A stretch of DNA of 23,759 nucleotides from contig DATDAW010000050.1 in NCBI GenBank assembly GCA_036525185.1, forward strand, positions 1 to 23,759, given 5' to 3'. The first letter of the stretch is position 1; each line of letters starts with the position of its first letter. The notes under the pieces were generated by a model. That model did no database searches. It was given only the letters and a program-made list of their open reading frames with translations, and was not told the origin of the DNA. A program made the translations under genes and the position numbers. Shown here piece after piece: positions 1 through 7,121 of the stretch. Origin of the DNA: DATDAW01 sp036525185 (GTDB taxonomy: Bacteria > Verrucomicrobiota > Verrucomicrobiia > Chthoniobacterales > DASVRZ01).

Positions 1-2321
1 GCCTGGCCGCAAATGCCGATCTTGCGGCCCTTCGCGCGGCACGTGTGAATGACCTGGGCGATCATTTTCTTCACGGCGTCATTTCGTTCGTCAAAGATCG
101 GCGCAACGATTTCCGAATCGCGATCGATGCCGAGAATCAGCTGCGTCAGGTCGTTCGAACCGATCGAGAATCCGTCGAAGATATCTCCGAACTGATCGGC
201 AAGAACCACGTTGCTCGGGATTTCGCACATGACGTAAAGCTCCAGTCCGTCGTCTCCGCGGCGAAGGCCGTGTTTTGCCATTTCCTCCTGCACCCTCCGA
301 CCTTCCTCGATCGTGCGGCAGAAAGGGATCATGAGCTTGAGATTTTTCAGTCCCATTTCGTCGCGCACTTTTTTCATGGCGCGGCATTCGAGTGCGAAGC
401 CGGCCTGATACCGCGGATGGTAATAGCGCGAGGCGCCGCGGAAACCGATCATCGGATTCTCTTCGACTGGTTCGTAAGCGCGGCCACCGATGAGGTTTGC
501 GTATTCGTTCGTCTTGAAGTCGCTGAGGCGGAGAATGACGTCCTTGGGGTAGAACGCGGCGGCGATCATCGCGACGCCTTGTGCGAGCTTGTCGATGAAG
601 AACTGCGGCTTGTCGGCGTAGCCGCTGGTGAGCTTGTCGATTTCGGCTTTGGCGGCGGGATCCTCGAGTCGCGCATAGTCGAGCAACGCAAGCGGGTGAA
701 TCTTGATGTAGGTGGTGATGATGAATTCCTCGCGGGCGAGACCGACGCCATCGTTGGGGATGAACGAAAGCGAGAACGCCTCCTCGGGATTGCCGACGTT
801 CATCATCACCCTGGTATGTGGTCGGCCCATTTCCCGCAGATTGATGCGTTGCACGCTGAACGGCAGTTCGCCGTCGTAAATGAAGCCAGTCTCACCCTCG
901 GCGCAGGACACGGTGATGCGCTGGCCATTGCCCAGAATTTCGGTCGCGTGCTCGGTGCCGACGATTGCCGGGACACCGAGTTCGCGGCTAACGATCGCGG
1001 CATGACAGGTGCGGCCGCCGCGATTGGTGACGATGGCCGCGGCCTTTTTCATAATTGGCTCCCAATCGGGATCCGTTTTGTCGGCGATGAGGACTTCTCC
1101 GGCTTGGAATTGCCCGAGGAAATGCACATCCTTGATGACACGCGCTGGGCCGGTGGCGATCCTGGCGCCGACGCTGCGCCCCGTGATCAGCACCTTGCTG
1201 CGGCCGTCGAGGCGGTAGCTTTCGAGAGCGTCCATCTGCCGTTGCGATTGCACGGTCTCGGGTCGCGCTTGCACGATAAAAAGTTCCCCCGTGCGCCCGT
1301 CTTTCGCCCATTCGATGTCCATCGGCATCGGGCATCCCCGCTTTTCTGAGTAGTGCTCTTCGATAATGCACGCCCAGCGCGCAAGGGTTAGGATTTCCTG
1401 GTCACTAATGGCGAAGCGTGCGCGGTCGCCGGGCGGCACCGGGACATTTTTGACCATCTTTCCGCCACCGACATCGTAGATGAGTTTGAATTCTTTCGTG
1501 CCGCAGACTTTGTGTAAAATGGGCGCGAAGCCCTGTTTCAGCGTCGGTTTGAAGACGTAGTATTCGTCGGGATTGACGGAGCCCTGAACGATGTTCTCAC
1601 CGAGACCGTACGCGGCATTGATGAGCACGGCGTCGCGGAAGCCGCTCTCTGTGTCGAGCGTGAACATCACACCCGACGCTGCGAGATCGCTTCGGACCAT
1701 TCGTTGAACGCCGACACTGAGGGCGATTTTCTCATGGTCGAAGCCTTTGTCTGCCCGATAGGAAATGGCGCGATCGGTAAAAAGTGACGCGAAACAACGC
1801 CGGCACGCTTCCACGAGCGCGCGGGCTCCTTGCACATTGAGATAGGTTTCCTGCTGTCCGGCAAAGCTGGCGTCGGGCAAATCCTCAGCCGTGGCGCTGC
1901 TGCGTACCGCTACGTCCGGAGGCGTCATATCGTCGCCGCGCAATTCCTCGTAGGCATGGGTGATGGCGTCTTCGAGGTCCTCAGGCAGATGTGCTGCAAG
2001 AATCGCATGACGTACCTGGCTCGCGCGCGATCGCAGATTTTCAAGATTGCGGGTATCGAGCCCAGTCAGGATCTGATCGATCCGCCGATCGACGCCCGTC
2101 TCGCGGAGAAAGTAGCGATACGCTTCCGCAGTGATAGCGAAGCCGTTCGGCACCTGCACGCCTTTTTCTGTGAGGGCGCGGACCATCTCGCCGAGCGAGG
2201 CGTTCTTACCGCCCACAAGAGGCACGTCTTCGATGCCGATATCGGCGAACCATTTGATCAAGGTGCGCTTCGCCGCGCCCCGGATCGGCGGCGCAATTTG
2301 CATTTCGAGTGTTGTAGGCAT
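1..2321 (-). CDS. ppsA: phosphoenolpyruvate synthase (pyruvate, water dikinase), C-terminus cut by window edge
   Basis: PpsA converts pyruvate, ATP and water to phosphoenolpyruvate, AMP and phosphate, a cytosolic gluconeogenic step. 773 codons are visible from the ATG at 2321. The order matches the family: an N-terminal ATP-binding domain (about residues 15-350, with VGGKNASLGE and VRSSATAEDLPDASFAGQQE), a swivelling phosphohistidine domain whose catalytic His is residue 440 in GGRTCHAA, and a C-terminal PEP/pyruvate barrel ending at the window edge in GICGQ, whose Cys (residue 771) is the expected catalytic cysteine. Compared with the ~790-residue enterobacterial enzyme, about 40 residues lie outside the window. 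The frame is open throughout and I see no lesion. The start is chosen because similarity begins just after it; an in-frame ATG at 2303 is possible. No Shine-Dalgarno is evident. It lies 24 nt downstream of the USP gene on the same strand, so co-transcription is likely. Confidence 0.97.
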   Translation of the reverse strand, partial: MPTTLEMQIAPPIRGAAKRTLIKWFADIGIEDVPLVGGKNASLGEMVRALTEKGVQVPNGFAITAEAYRYFLRETGVDRRIDQILTGLDTRNLENLRSRASQVRHAILAAHLPEDLEDAITHAYEELRGDDMTPPDVAVRSSATAEDLPDASFAGQQETYLNVQGARALVEACRRCFASLFTDRAISYRADKGFDHEKIALSVGVQRMVRSDLAASGVMFTLDTESGFRDAVLINAAYGLGENIVQGSVNPDEYYVFKPTLKQGFAPILHKVCGTKEFKLIYDVGGGKMVKNVPVPPGDRARFAISDQEILTLARWACIIEEHYSEKRGCPMPMDIEWAKDGRTGELFIVQARPETVQSQRQMDALESYRLDGRSKVLITGRSVGARIATGPARVIKDVHFLGQFQAGEVLIADKTDPDWEPIMKKAAAIVTNRGGRTCHAAIVSRELGVPAIVGTEHATEILGNGQRITVSCAEGETGFIYDGELPFSVQRINLREMGRPHTRVMMNVGNPEEAFSLSFIPNDGVGLAREEFIITTYIKIHPLALLDYARLEDPAAKAEIDKLTSGYADKPQFFIDKLAQGVAMIAAAFYPKDVILRLSDFKTNEYANLIGGRAYEPVEENPMIGFRGASRYYHPRYQAGFALECRAMKKVRDEMGLKNLKLMIPFCRTIEEGRRVQEEMAKHGLRRGDDGLELYVMCEIPSNVVLADQFGDIFDGFSIGSNDLTQLILGIDRDSEIVAPIFDERNDAVKKMIAQVIHTCRAKGRKIGICGQ

Positions 2322-2345
2322 GGTGGGGGTGGGTGGGGTGTTTTT

Positions 2346-3659
2346 TCACAGAGCCTGGTGCGGAATGATCAGCACCGGGCGTTTGCTGCGCGCGCTCACC
2401 CCGATGCTCGTTGAGCCCACGGCTGTGACGGGGTTTGAGAAGGGACCGTGCGAACCGACGCAAACGAGACTGGCATCGAGGCGCTCGGCAGCTTCGCAAA
2501 TCGCGCCAGCCACATCGTAGCCTGCAACGACCTCGAGGTTCACCTGGAAGCCACGCTCCGCGGCATCGCTGGGAATCAACGCGCGGAGGCGTTCGAGTTG
2601 AGGCTCCGGAGGTTCCCAGGATTTGACGACATGCAGAAGGAACACGGTGTCACCCGATTGAAGCATCGAAAACGCTTGGGGAATTACGCGGCTGCCGCGC
2701 GTTGAAAAATCAGTGGCCACGAGGACGCGGCGAACGCTTGAGGAGGGCGGGCCCGCCGCAAAAGCCGCGCGATGTGTCGGCACACATGCCACATTGATCT
2801 TTGCGGCGTGCAGGATACGCCGCGACACCGATGGATGCCTCAATCGGCTCAAGCCATGCCATTGGTGGGTGCCAACCACAATCAAATCCGCAGACGCTTC
2901 CTCCGCCAGTTCTAACAAGTGGGAGTCCACACGCCCGGAGGCCGGCAACACGCGAATGTGAGTTGTTTGCTCTGGAAAATAGCTGGCTGACCGTAGACGC
3001 AGATCATGCATAAGCATCTCCTGCATTTCCGGTGCCCGTGGCGTCCCCGGCGGTGCGTGCCTGGCCTGCTCCCCGCGCTCCTCCGCAAAGCGATCGACAT
3101 ATCCCACCGTAAAGTCGCACGGCCCGATTTGACGCAGTTCAGAGGCCCAACTCAGGGCGGCATCGGAATTGGTGGTGAAATCTGCGCCGACAAAAACCCG
3201 CAACGGCTTTCCATCGCGCACCCATTCTTCCATCGCGGTTGCTCCCCGCAGGATGAGAGTTGGCACCCATGCGGATTCCGCGATCCGTTCCGCGACGCCT
3301 CCGAGCATCCAACGCACGAACGGTCCATGAGTGGATGCTGCCAGGACGATGAATCGCGCATCGACCTGCTCCGCGCGACACGCCACACCATCTTCCGGCA
3401 CTCCGCCTGCCATCATCTCCTCGACTCTCGCTCCGAGTCTCCTCAATCGCACCGCTTCCTCGCTCAATTGAGGGCGTGATGCGTCCATTAGAGAGGACCA
3501 GTACAGTGCGGGAATTTCGCCGCGTTCATCGATTCCATGCACAAGCATCAGCGGTGCATCAAGGCGGATTGAAAGAGCGGCCGCCACATTGGCCGCTTGC
3601 GCCGCGGCCTCCGAAAAGTCGGTGCCGCACACGATCGGGCGTTGGTGTTGGGGGTTCAT
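2346..3659 (-). CDS. universal stress protein with three tandem Usp domains
   Basis: This cytosolic 437-residue protein is made of three UspA-like domains: about residues 7-140, 152-297 and 309-437. Each opens with the typical beta-strand plus Asp pattern (IVCGTDFS, VFVGADFT, VLVATDFS). Only the third domain keeps the canonical ATP-binding signature G-2x-G-9x-G(S/T) (G402-SH-G405, then G415-S416). The first (STHG then GG) is off by about one residue and the second (GTHQWHG) is degenerate, so nucleotide binding probably resides in domain 3. Usp proteins respond to starvation, oxygen limitation or envelope stress; the exact ligand and target are unknown here. The common architectures are one or two domains, so three is less usual. 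It is followed after 24 nt by ppsA, suggesting a two-gene unit. No clear ribosome-binding site precedes the ATG. Confidence 0.9.
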   Translation of the reverse strand: MNPQHQRPIVCGTDFSEAAAQAANVAAALSIRLDAPLMLVHGIDERGEIPALYWSSLMDASRPQLSEEAVRLRRLGARVEEMMAGGVPEDGVACRAEQVDARFIVLAASTHGPFVRWMLGGVAERIAESAWVPTLILRGATAMEEWVRDGKPLRVFVGADFTTNSDAALSWASELRQIGPCDFTVGYVDRFAEERGEQARHAPPGTPRAPEMQEMLMHDLRLRSASYFPEQTTHIRVLPASGRVDSHLLELAEEASADLIVVGTHQWHGLSRLRHPSVSRRILHAAKINVACVPTHRAAFAAGPPSSSVRRVLVATDFSTRGSRVIPQAFSMLQSGDTVFLLHVVKSWEPPEPQLERLRALIPSDAAERGFQVNLEVVAGYDVAGAICEAAERLDASLVCVGSHGPFSNPVTAVGSTSIGVSARSKRPVLIIPHQAL

Positions 3660-3901
3660 ACCAATCTGCCACTTTGGCTTGATAGCAAGCTAGAGCTGTC
3701 GCCGTTTGCCGCTAGAGGAAAAATTGGCAATTTATAGCTGAATTTTGTCCATTTCTCGCACTTCCGTCGATAGACCCCAAAGCGCGAAAGAGAGTGCTGC
3801 TCGCATTCATGCGGTTTTTTTGTTCTTTCCAGAAAGTCTCATCCGTGCGCCTCCCAGACGCTGCTCTTCGGAGAGAAGTGGGGGTTTAACCTATTTCCGC
3901 T
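3660..3901. other. 242-nt gap upstream of the USP-ppsA pair
   Basis: This gap separates the end of the cytidylate-kinase-like gene from the start of the triple-USP gene, both on the minus strand. It holds no convincing reading frame. It is more AT-rich than its flanks near 3720-3750 and is the likely place for a promoter driving USP-ppsA. I could not identify a well-spaced -35/-10 pair by eye. Confidence 0.4.
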
Positions 3902-4588
3902 TCACATATTCAACACGGCGTCTCCGATGAGCCGGGCCGTTTCGTTGAAACTCAAACGTCCGGTATTGATCGTCAGGTGGTAATGTAACGGGTCGCTTAC
4001 GTCGGACTTGAAATGCTCCCGGACATAGCGTGCCCGCGCCCGATCGGTTTTGTGAGTAAAATGCACAGCGTCGTCGTGGTTCAAGCCGTAGTAGGTTTCC
4101 ACGTTTGCGATCCGCTGTTCCAGAGGGGCGATGAGCCGAACATGAAAGACGTGTTTCAAGTGTGCGGTAATCAAGTGGGAACCGCGTCCTACGAGAATGA
4201 CGTTTCCGATCGACGCGAGTTTGAAAATCGTGCGGCTGGTATCGTCAACGAGGGTCCACGATGCGGGATGGACTCCAAGAATCTCTTCCATCACGCTACG
4301 AACAGGGGGAGCGGTATCCTCTGGCATGTATTCCGTTAGAGTTTTCTGGAGTCCGTGATCGTCGAGAACCTTTTCTACGAGGTTACGATCGAATACGGTC
4401 CATGGAGATCGGCCTTCCTGCTGCCGGGTTTGCAGATAGTCGGCGACAAGTTGTCCAATGGTTACGGCGCCAGCTCCGGTTTCCCGCGAGATCGTTACCG
4501 CTCGAGGTGGTTCGCTTGGGAGGACGGGTGGAATGGTGGCCTGGGCGAGGAGATAGGTCTGGCATTTGTCGAAGAGTGAGGGTTTCAT
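3902..4588 (-). CDS. cytidylate-kinase-like family protein
   Basis: This 228-residue protein resembles the cytidylate-kinase-like (Cytidylate_kin2) family rather than true CMP kinase. The N-terminal nucleotide-binding signature is at residues 31-44, starting TISRETGAGAVTIG. It lacks the usual Lys of a Walker A loop, which is normal in this family. Further landmarks are a WTVFDRNLVEKVL block, VILVGRGSHLI (the second core strand), and an Arg-rich lid-like stretch TDRARARYVREHF followed by YHLTINTGRLS. The substrate is not established for the family; members are often found beside Usp genes and metabolic enzymes. It begins 36 nt after the L,D-transpeptidase stop on the same strand, so the two may be co-transcribed. 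No Shine-Dalgarno is visible before the ATG. Confidence 0.85.
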   Translation of the reverse strand: MKPSLFDKCQTYLLAQATIPPVLPSEPPRAVTISRETGAGAVTIGQLVADYLQTRQQEGRSPWTVFDRNLVEKVLDDHGLQKTLTEYMPEDTAPPVRSVMEEILGVHPASWTLVDDTSRTIFKLASIGNVILVGRGSHLITAHLKHVFHVRLIAPLEQRIANVETYYGLNHDDAVHFTHKTDRARARYVREHFKSDVSDPLHYHLTINTGRLSFNETARLIGDAVLNM

Positions 4589-4624
4589 AGTTATGGGGGT
4601 TGGGAAAAATCGGAATTCTGCTGA

Positions 4625-5239
4625 TTACCGTTCGGCACTCAAACGTTGGCGTCGGTCAGGCACACGAAGCTGATGCAGAGAGCTGCGGTCGACCGCGCGC
4701 AAACCGGCGCCTCTCGGTCCTTTCCAACGACCAATGATGTTCACCGGCGTTCCAGGCTCGACCCAGTGATAAAACTGTCTCGCCGGATTCTCGCCGCTAA
4801 GTGGCAGACGAATACATCCATGCGACGCCGGCCATGCCGGAACACGGCTGAAACCATGAATGAAGACATTCCTGGTTACATGGACGCTATATGGCATGGG
4901 AGCGTTGTCATAGAGCCGTGAATAGTGCATGAGAAATTTTTGCCCGCAGTAAAAGTGGCCGTTTGGCGTGGAGCTATCCCATTTGCCGGTGCTGATTGGG
5001 CTCTGGAAAACGAGCCTGCCTTCCTCGTAAGCGCGGAGACGCTGTTCGGTTTTGTCGATCTCTACAAGCCTTGGCAGTGGACGGGTTGCCGCTGGGTGCT
5101 GTGCTTGTATGCCCAGCATCATGAGAAAAAAGAGGATCACAATTCGTAGGGTAAGTCTGGCCGGCACGATTGAACGAAGCGCCCGGCCTGGCACTGGAGT
5201 GCATGACCCGAACCACTCTTGTGTGCATTTCGAGGGCAT
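4625..5239 (-). CDS. L,D-transpeptidase (YkuD domain), membrane-anchored or exported
   Basis: YkuD-type L,D-transpeptidases form 3-3 cross-links in peptidoglycan or attach proteins to it, acting outside the cytoplasmic membrane. This 204-residue protein has a hydrophobic segment at about residues 28-46 serving as signal or anchor, then a YkuD domain from about residue 57. The catalytic motif is intact: HGF at 128-130 and SHGCIRL at 139-145, with nucleophile Cys142. The domain start (VEIDKTEQRLRAYEEGRLV) is typical of short stand-alone enzymes. No peptidoglycan-binding domain is present. The basic tail after residue 168 is unlike the core and may be disordered. The start is the first ATG of the frame and is uncertain because no Shine-Dalgarno is seen and the 27 residues before the TM are long for a signal peptide. 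It is divergent from the gene at 5432. Confidence 0.92.
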   Translation of the reverse strand: MPSKCTQEWFGSCTPVPGRALRSIVPARLTLRIVILFFLMMLGIQAQHPAATRPLPRLVEIDKTEQRLRAYEEGRLVFQSPISTGKWDSSTPNGHFYCGQKFLMHYSRLYDNAPMPYSVHVTRNVFIHGFSRVPAWPASHGCIRLPLSGENPARQFYHWVEPGTPVNIIGRWKGPRGAGLRAVDRSSLHQLRVPDRRQRLSAER

Positions 5240-5431
5240 CTTGATCAGCTCAACAACAATTATAGTGCCGCCGGCACCCGCGTCTTCTCGGGAATTGGCA
5301 AAGACTTGTCATGGGTTGGCGCATCAGGGCGTTGGGCTTTTGAGAAACTAGCGGCAAGATTTTGGAAGAATGTGACAATCCGCGGTTGGACGTCCGGTTA
5401 TCCGTCCCTAAGTTGAGGAAGGAGGTACCCC
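5240..5431. promoter_or_regulatory. divergent intergenic region (192 nt)
   Basis: This gap lies between the minus-strand L,D-transpeptidase gene and the plus-strand secreted-protein gene, so promoters for both directions must lie here or nearby. I see no consensus -35/-10 pair that I would defend. The only strong signal is the Shine-Dalgarno at 5419-5426, annotated separately. Confidence 0.5.
5419..5426 (+). promoter_or_regulatory. perfect Shine-Dalgarno for the secreted protein at 5432
   Basis: AAGGAGGT, a full match to the anti-Shine-Dalgarno complement, ends 5 nt before the ATG at 5432. It decides the start and is exceptional here, since most genes in the window lack a recognisable site. 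Confidence 0.9.
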
Positions 5432-5956
5432 ATGAAAACACTCAACGCAGTCAGTTTGGCGGTATTCGCTGCGTGCGTATGGTTGACGTTTCTTCCGTCT
5501 CAGCCTCTCGAAGCACGTGACTTGAGCGATGGGGTGAGACGTCCGTTCGTTAGCGGGGCTACGCTGCCCTTCTCCTTTGAGGAAATCGTCGCTTATTTTG
5601 CGGACGCGTTTGGAAAATCTCCTCAGAAAATAGATGAGAATCGGTTTGCGTTCGTTGATCGTGATTACCCCGACGACGCAGCAACGATCACGGTGTCGTC
5701 CCTTGGAGCGAATATTGAGATTACTCTTTGGGCAGCAGGCGATTATGGCGTCACCCGTATGCGGGAATTTTTCGAAGCCCCGTTTTTCCTTCGTTCGGAA
5801 AGCGAACAACTCTATGCGTTATTGGATGAGGGGCCTGGAATCCGTACCGCGGAGGTCGGTCGATTCCAGGTTCAGATCAGGGTATCGGAAACGCGCGATT
5901 GGATCGTTGTGGCGATGGAATTTCGCCCTGCAGGCAATGTGATCAGCCCGGGTTGA
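5432..5956 (+). CDS. small secreted protein of unknown function
   Basis: I do not recognise the family of this 174-residue protein. It begins with a clear Sec signal peptide (MKTLNAVSLAVFAACVW, hydrophobic to about residue 24, with likely cleavage after LEA near residue 28). The mature part is a single compact acidic domain of about 145 residues with alternating hydrophobic strands (FAFVDRDY, ATITVSSLGANIEITLWAAG, FQVQIRVS, WIVVAMEF) and no cysteines, so a small periplasmic beta-rich fold is plausible. No catalytic motif is visible. Its start is fixed by the perfect Shine-Dalgarno five bases upstream, suggesting strong translation. The dehydrogenase gene follows after 19 nt on the same strand, so they probably share a transcript; a functional tie to the metal ATPase downstream is only suggested by proximity. 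Confidence 0.8.
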   Translation: MKTLNAVSLAVFAACVWLTFLPSQPLEARDLSDGVRRPFVSGATLPFSFEEIVAYFADAFGKSPQKIDENRFAFVDRDYPDDAATITVSSLGANIEITLWAAGDYGVTRMREFFEAPFFLRSESEQLYALLDEGPGIRTAEVGRFQVQIRVSETRDWIVVAMEFRPAGNVISPG

Positions 5957-5975
5957 ACCGTCAAAGGATCTCTAC

Positions 5976-7121
5976 ATGAAAATTTATTTTGTTGAGACGG
6001 AACCTTTGGAACGCCAGTTCTTTACCGAGCAACTCGAGGATCAGGAACTGTATTTCGCTTCCAATCTTGAAGAGGTCGAAGCGGATGCCGAAGTCGTATC
6101 AACCTTCATTCACTCTCGACTCGATGGGGCGTTTTTGGACCGGCATCCCGCCGTCAAATTGATAGCCACGCGCTCCACGACGTATGACCACCTCGAGCTG
6201 GAGAGTTGTGCGAAGCGGAATGTGACGATGTGCATTGTGCCCAGTTATGGAGATCACGTGGTGGCGGAGCATACCTTCGCCCTTCTCCTGGCGGTGGCTC
6301 GCCGGCTTCGCGAAGCGCTGGCGATGCGGCGGGATGATTGTTTCTCCTATGAAGCGCTTCAAGGGTTTGAGCTTCGCTCCAAGACTTTTGGGGTCGTCGG
6401 AACAGGACGGATTGGGGTGCAGACGATTCCCATTGCCAAAAGCTTTGGCATGAACGTGATCGCATACGATCCGCGGCCCCGCCCTGAGCTGGAAAACGAA
6501 CTGGGCTTCCGGTACGTCCCCTTCGAGGAACTGCTTGCTGCTTCCGACATTATTTCGCTGCACGCCAGCCTGAACCCCTCCAGTTATCACATCCTCAATC
6601 GCGAGACATTCGCCAAATGCAGACCCGGCGTCGTGATTATTAACACCGCTCGAGGGAAATTAATCGACACTGAAGCGCTCATTGAGGCGCTCGATCACGG
6701 CGTGGTGCATGCGGCCGGACTGGACGTCCTTGGCGAAGAAGCGGTGATGCGAAGACGTGCCGGGCAGATCATTAGCGAACAGATTATCCGCCGACTGCAG
6801 CAGGAGCCCGTTGTAGCGCCCAAGGGGAAGGAAGGAGATCCCCGCCGGGTAAAGGAAATTGAGAAACTGATGCACCTTGGCGATCTGCTCCTGCGGCCCG
6901 ATGTCGTTTGCACGCCGCATATCGCCTTCAATTGTGTGGAGGCAATTCAGCGGATCAATCGCGTCACGGTCGAAAACATCAAGGCATTTGTCCGTGGGAC
7001 ACCGATCAATACGTTGTCGCCCGGCGTCGTCCCCGGAATCGGGGATACGCTTGCCAGCGGCGCAGCTGACCGGCCGAAATATGAGCACGAAAGAAAATAT
7101 CTGTCCGGGACCGGTATCTGA
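5976..7121 (+). CDS. D-2-hydroxyacid dehydrogenase (D-lactate dehydrogenase-like)
   Basis: This cytosolic NAD-dependent oxidoreductase (381 residues) most resembles D-lactate dehydrogenases that interconvert pyruvate and D-lactate; the exact substrate is not proven by sequence. The Rossmann motif GTGRIG is at 142-147, with Asp165 at the end of the following strand favouring NAD over NADP. The catalytic Arg-Glu-His triad is present: R226 in NTARGKL, E255 after GLDVLGEE, and H315 in TPHIAFN. The Glu-to-His interval of 60 residues is about 28 longer than the roughly 32 typical of the family; the extra piece is charged (RRLQQEPVV, GKEGDPRR). A weak AAAGGA site precedes the ATG. The 3' end overlaps the ATPase gene start by 41 nt, which suggests translational coupling. 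In the context of PpsA and Usp genes it may serve fermentative redox balance. Confidence 0.9.
   Translation: MKIYFVETEPLERQFFTEQLEDQELYFASNLEEVEADAEVVSTFIHSRLDGAFLDRHPAVKLIATRSTTYDHLELESCAKRNVTMCIVPSYGDHVVAEHTFALLLAVARRLREALAMRRDDCFSYEALQGFELRSKTFGVVGTGRIGVQTIPIAKSFGMNVIAYDPRPRPELENELGFRYVPFEELLAASDIISLHASLNPSSYHILNRETFAKCRPGVVIINTARGKLIDTEALIEALDHGVVHAAGLDVLGEEAVMRRRAGQIISEQIIRRLQQEPVVAPKGKEGDPRRVKEIEKLMHLGDLLLRPDVVCTPHIAFNCVEAIQRINRVTVENIKAFVRGTPINTLSPGVVPGIGDTLASGAADRPKYEHERKYLSGTGI

Noticed and set aside
45..1349. 434-residue plus-strand open frame
   Set aside because: It is antisense to ppsA, whose minus-strand frame is open throughout and matches PEP synthase motif by motif. The plus-strand product has no recognisable domain.
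3802..3821. CGCAT-TC-ATGCG followed by a T run, terminator-like on the plus strand
   Set aside because: The loop would be only two bases and no plus-strand gene ends upstream of it.
5290..5312. sigma-54-like TTGGCA...TTG elements upstream of the secreted protein
   Set aside because: The spacing between the GG and G-C dinucleotides is one base off the strict consensus, so it is probably chance.
6877..7080. 68-residue upstream extension of the ATPase frame
   Set aside because: It lies within the dehydrogenase gene and resembles no ATPase N-terminus. The ATG at 7081 gives a sensible start.
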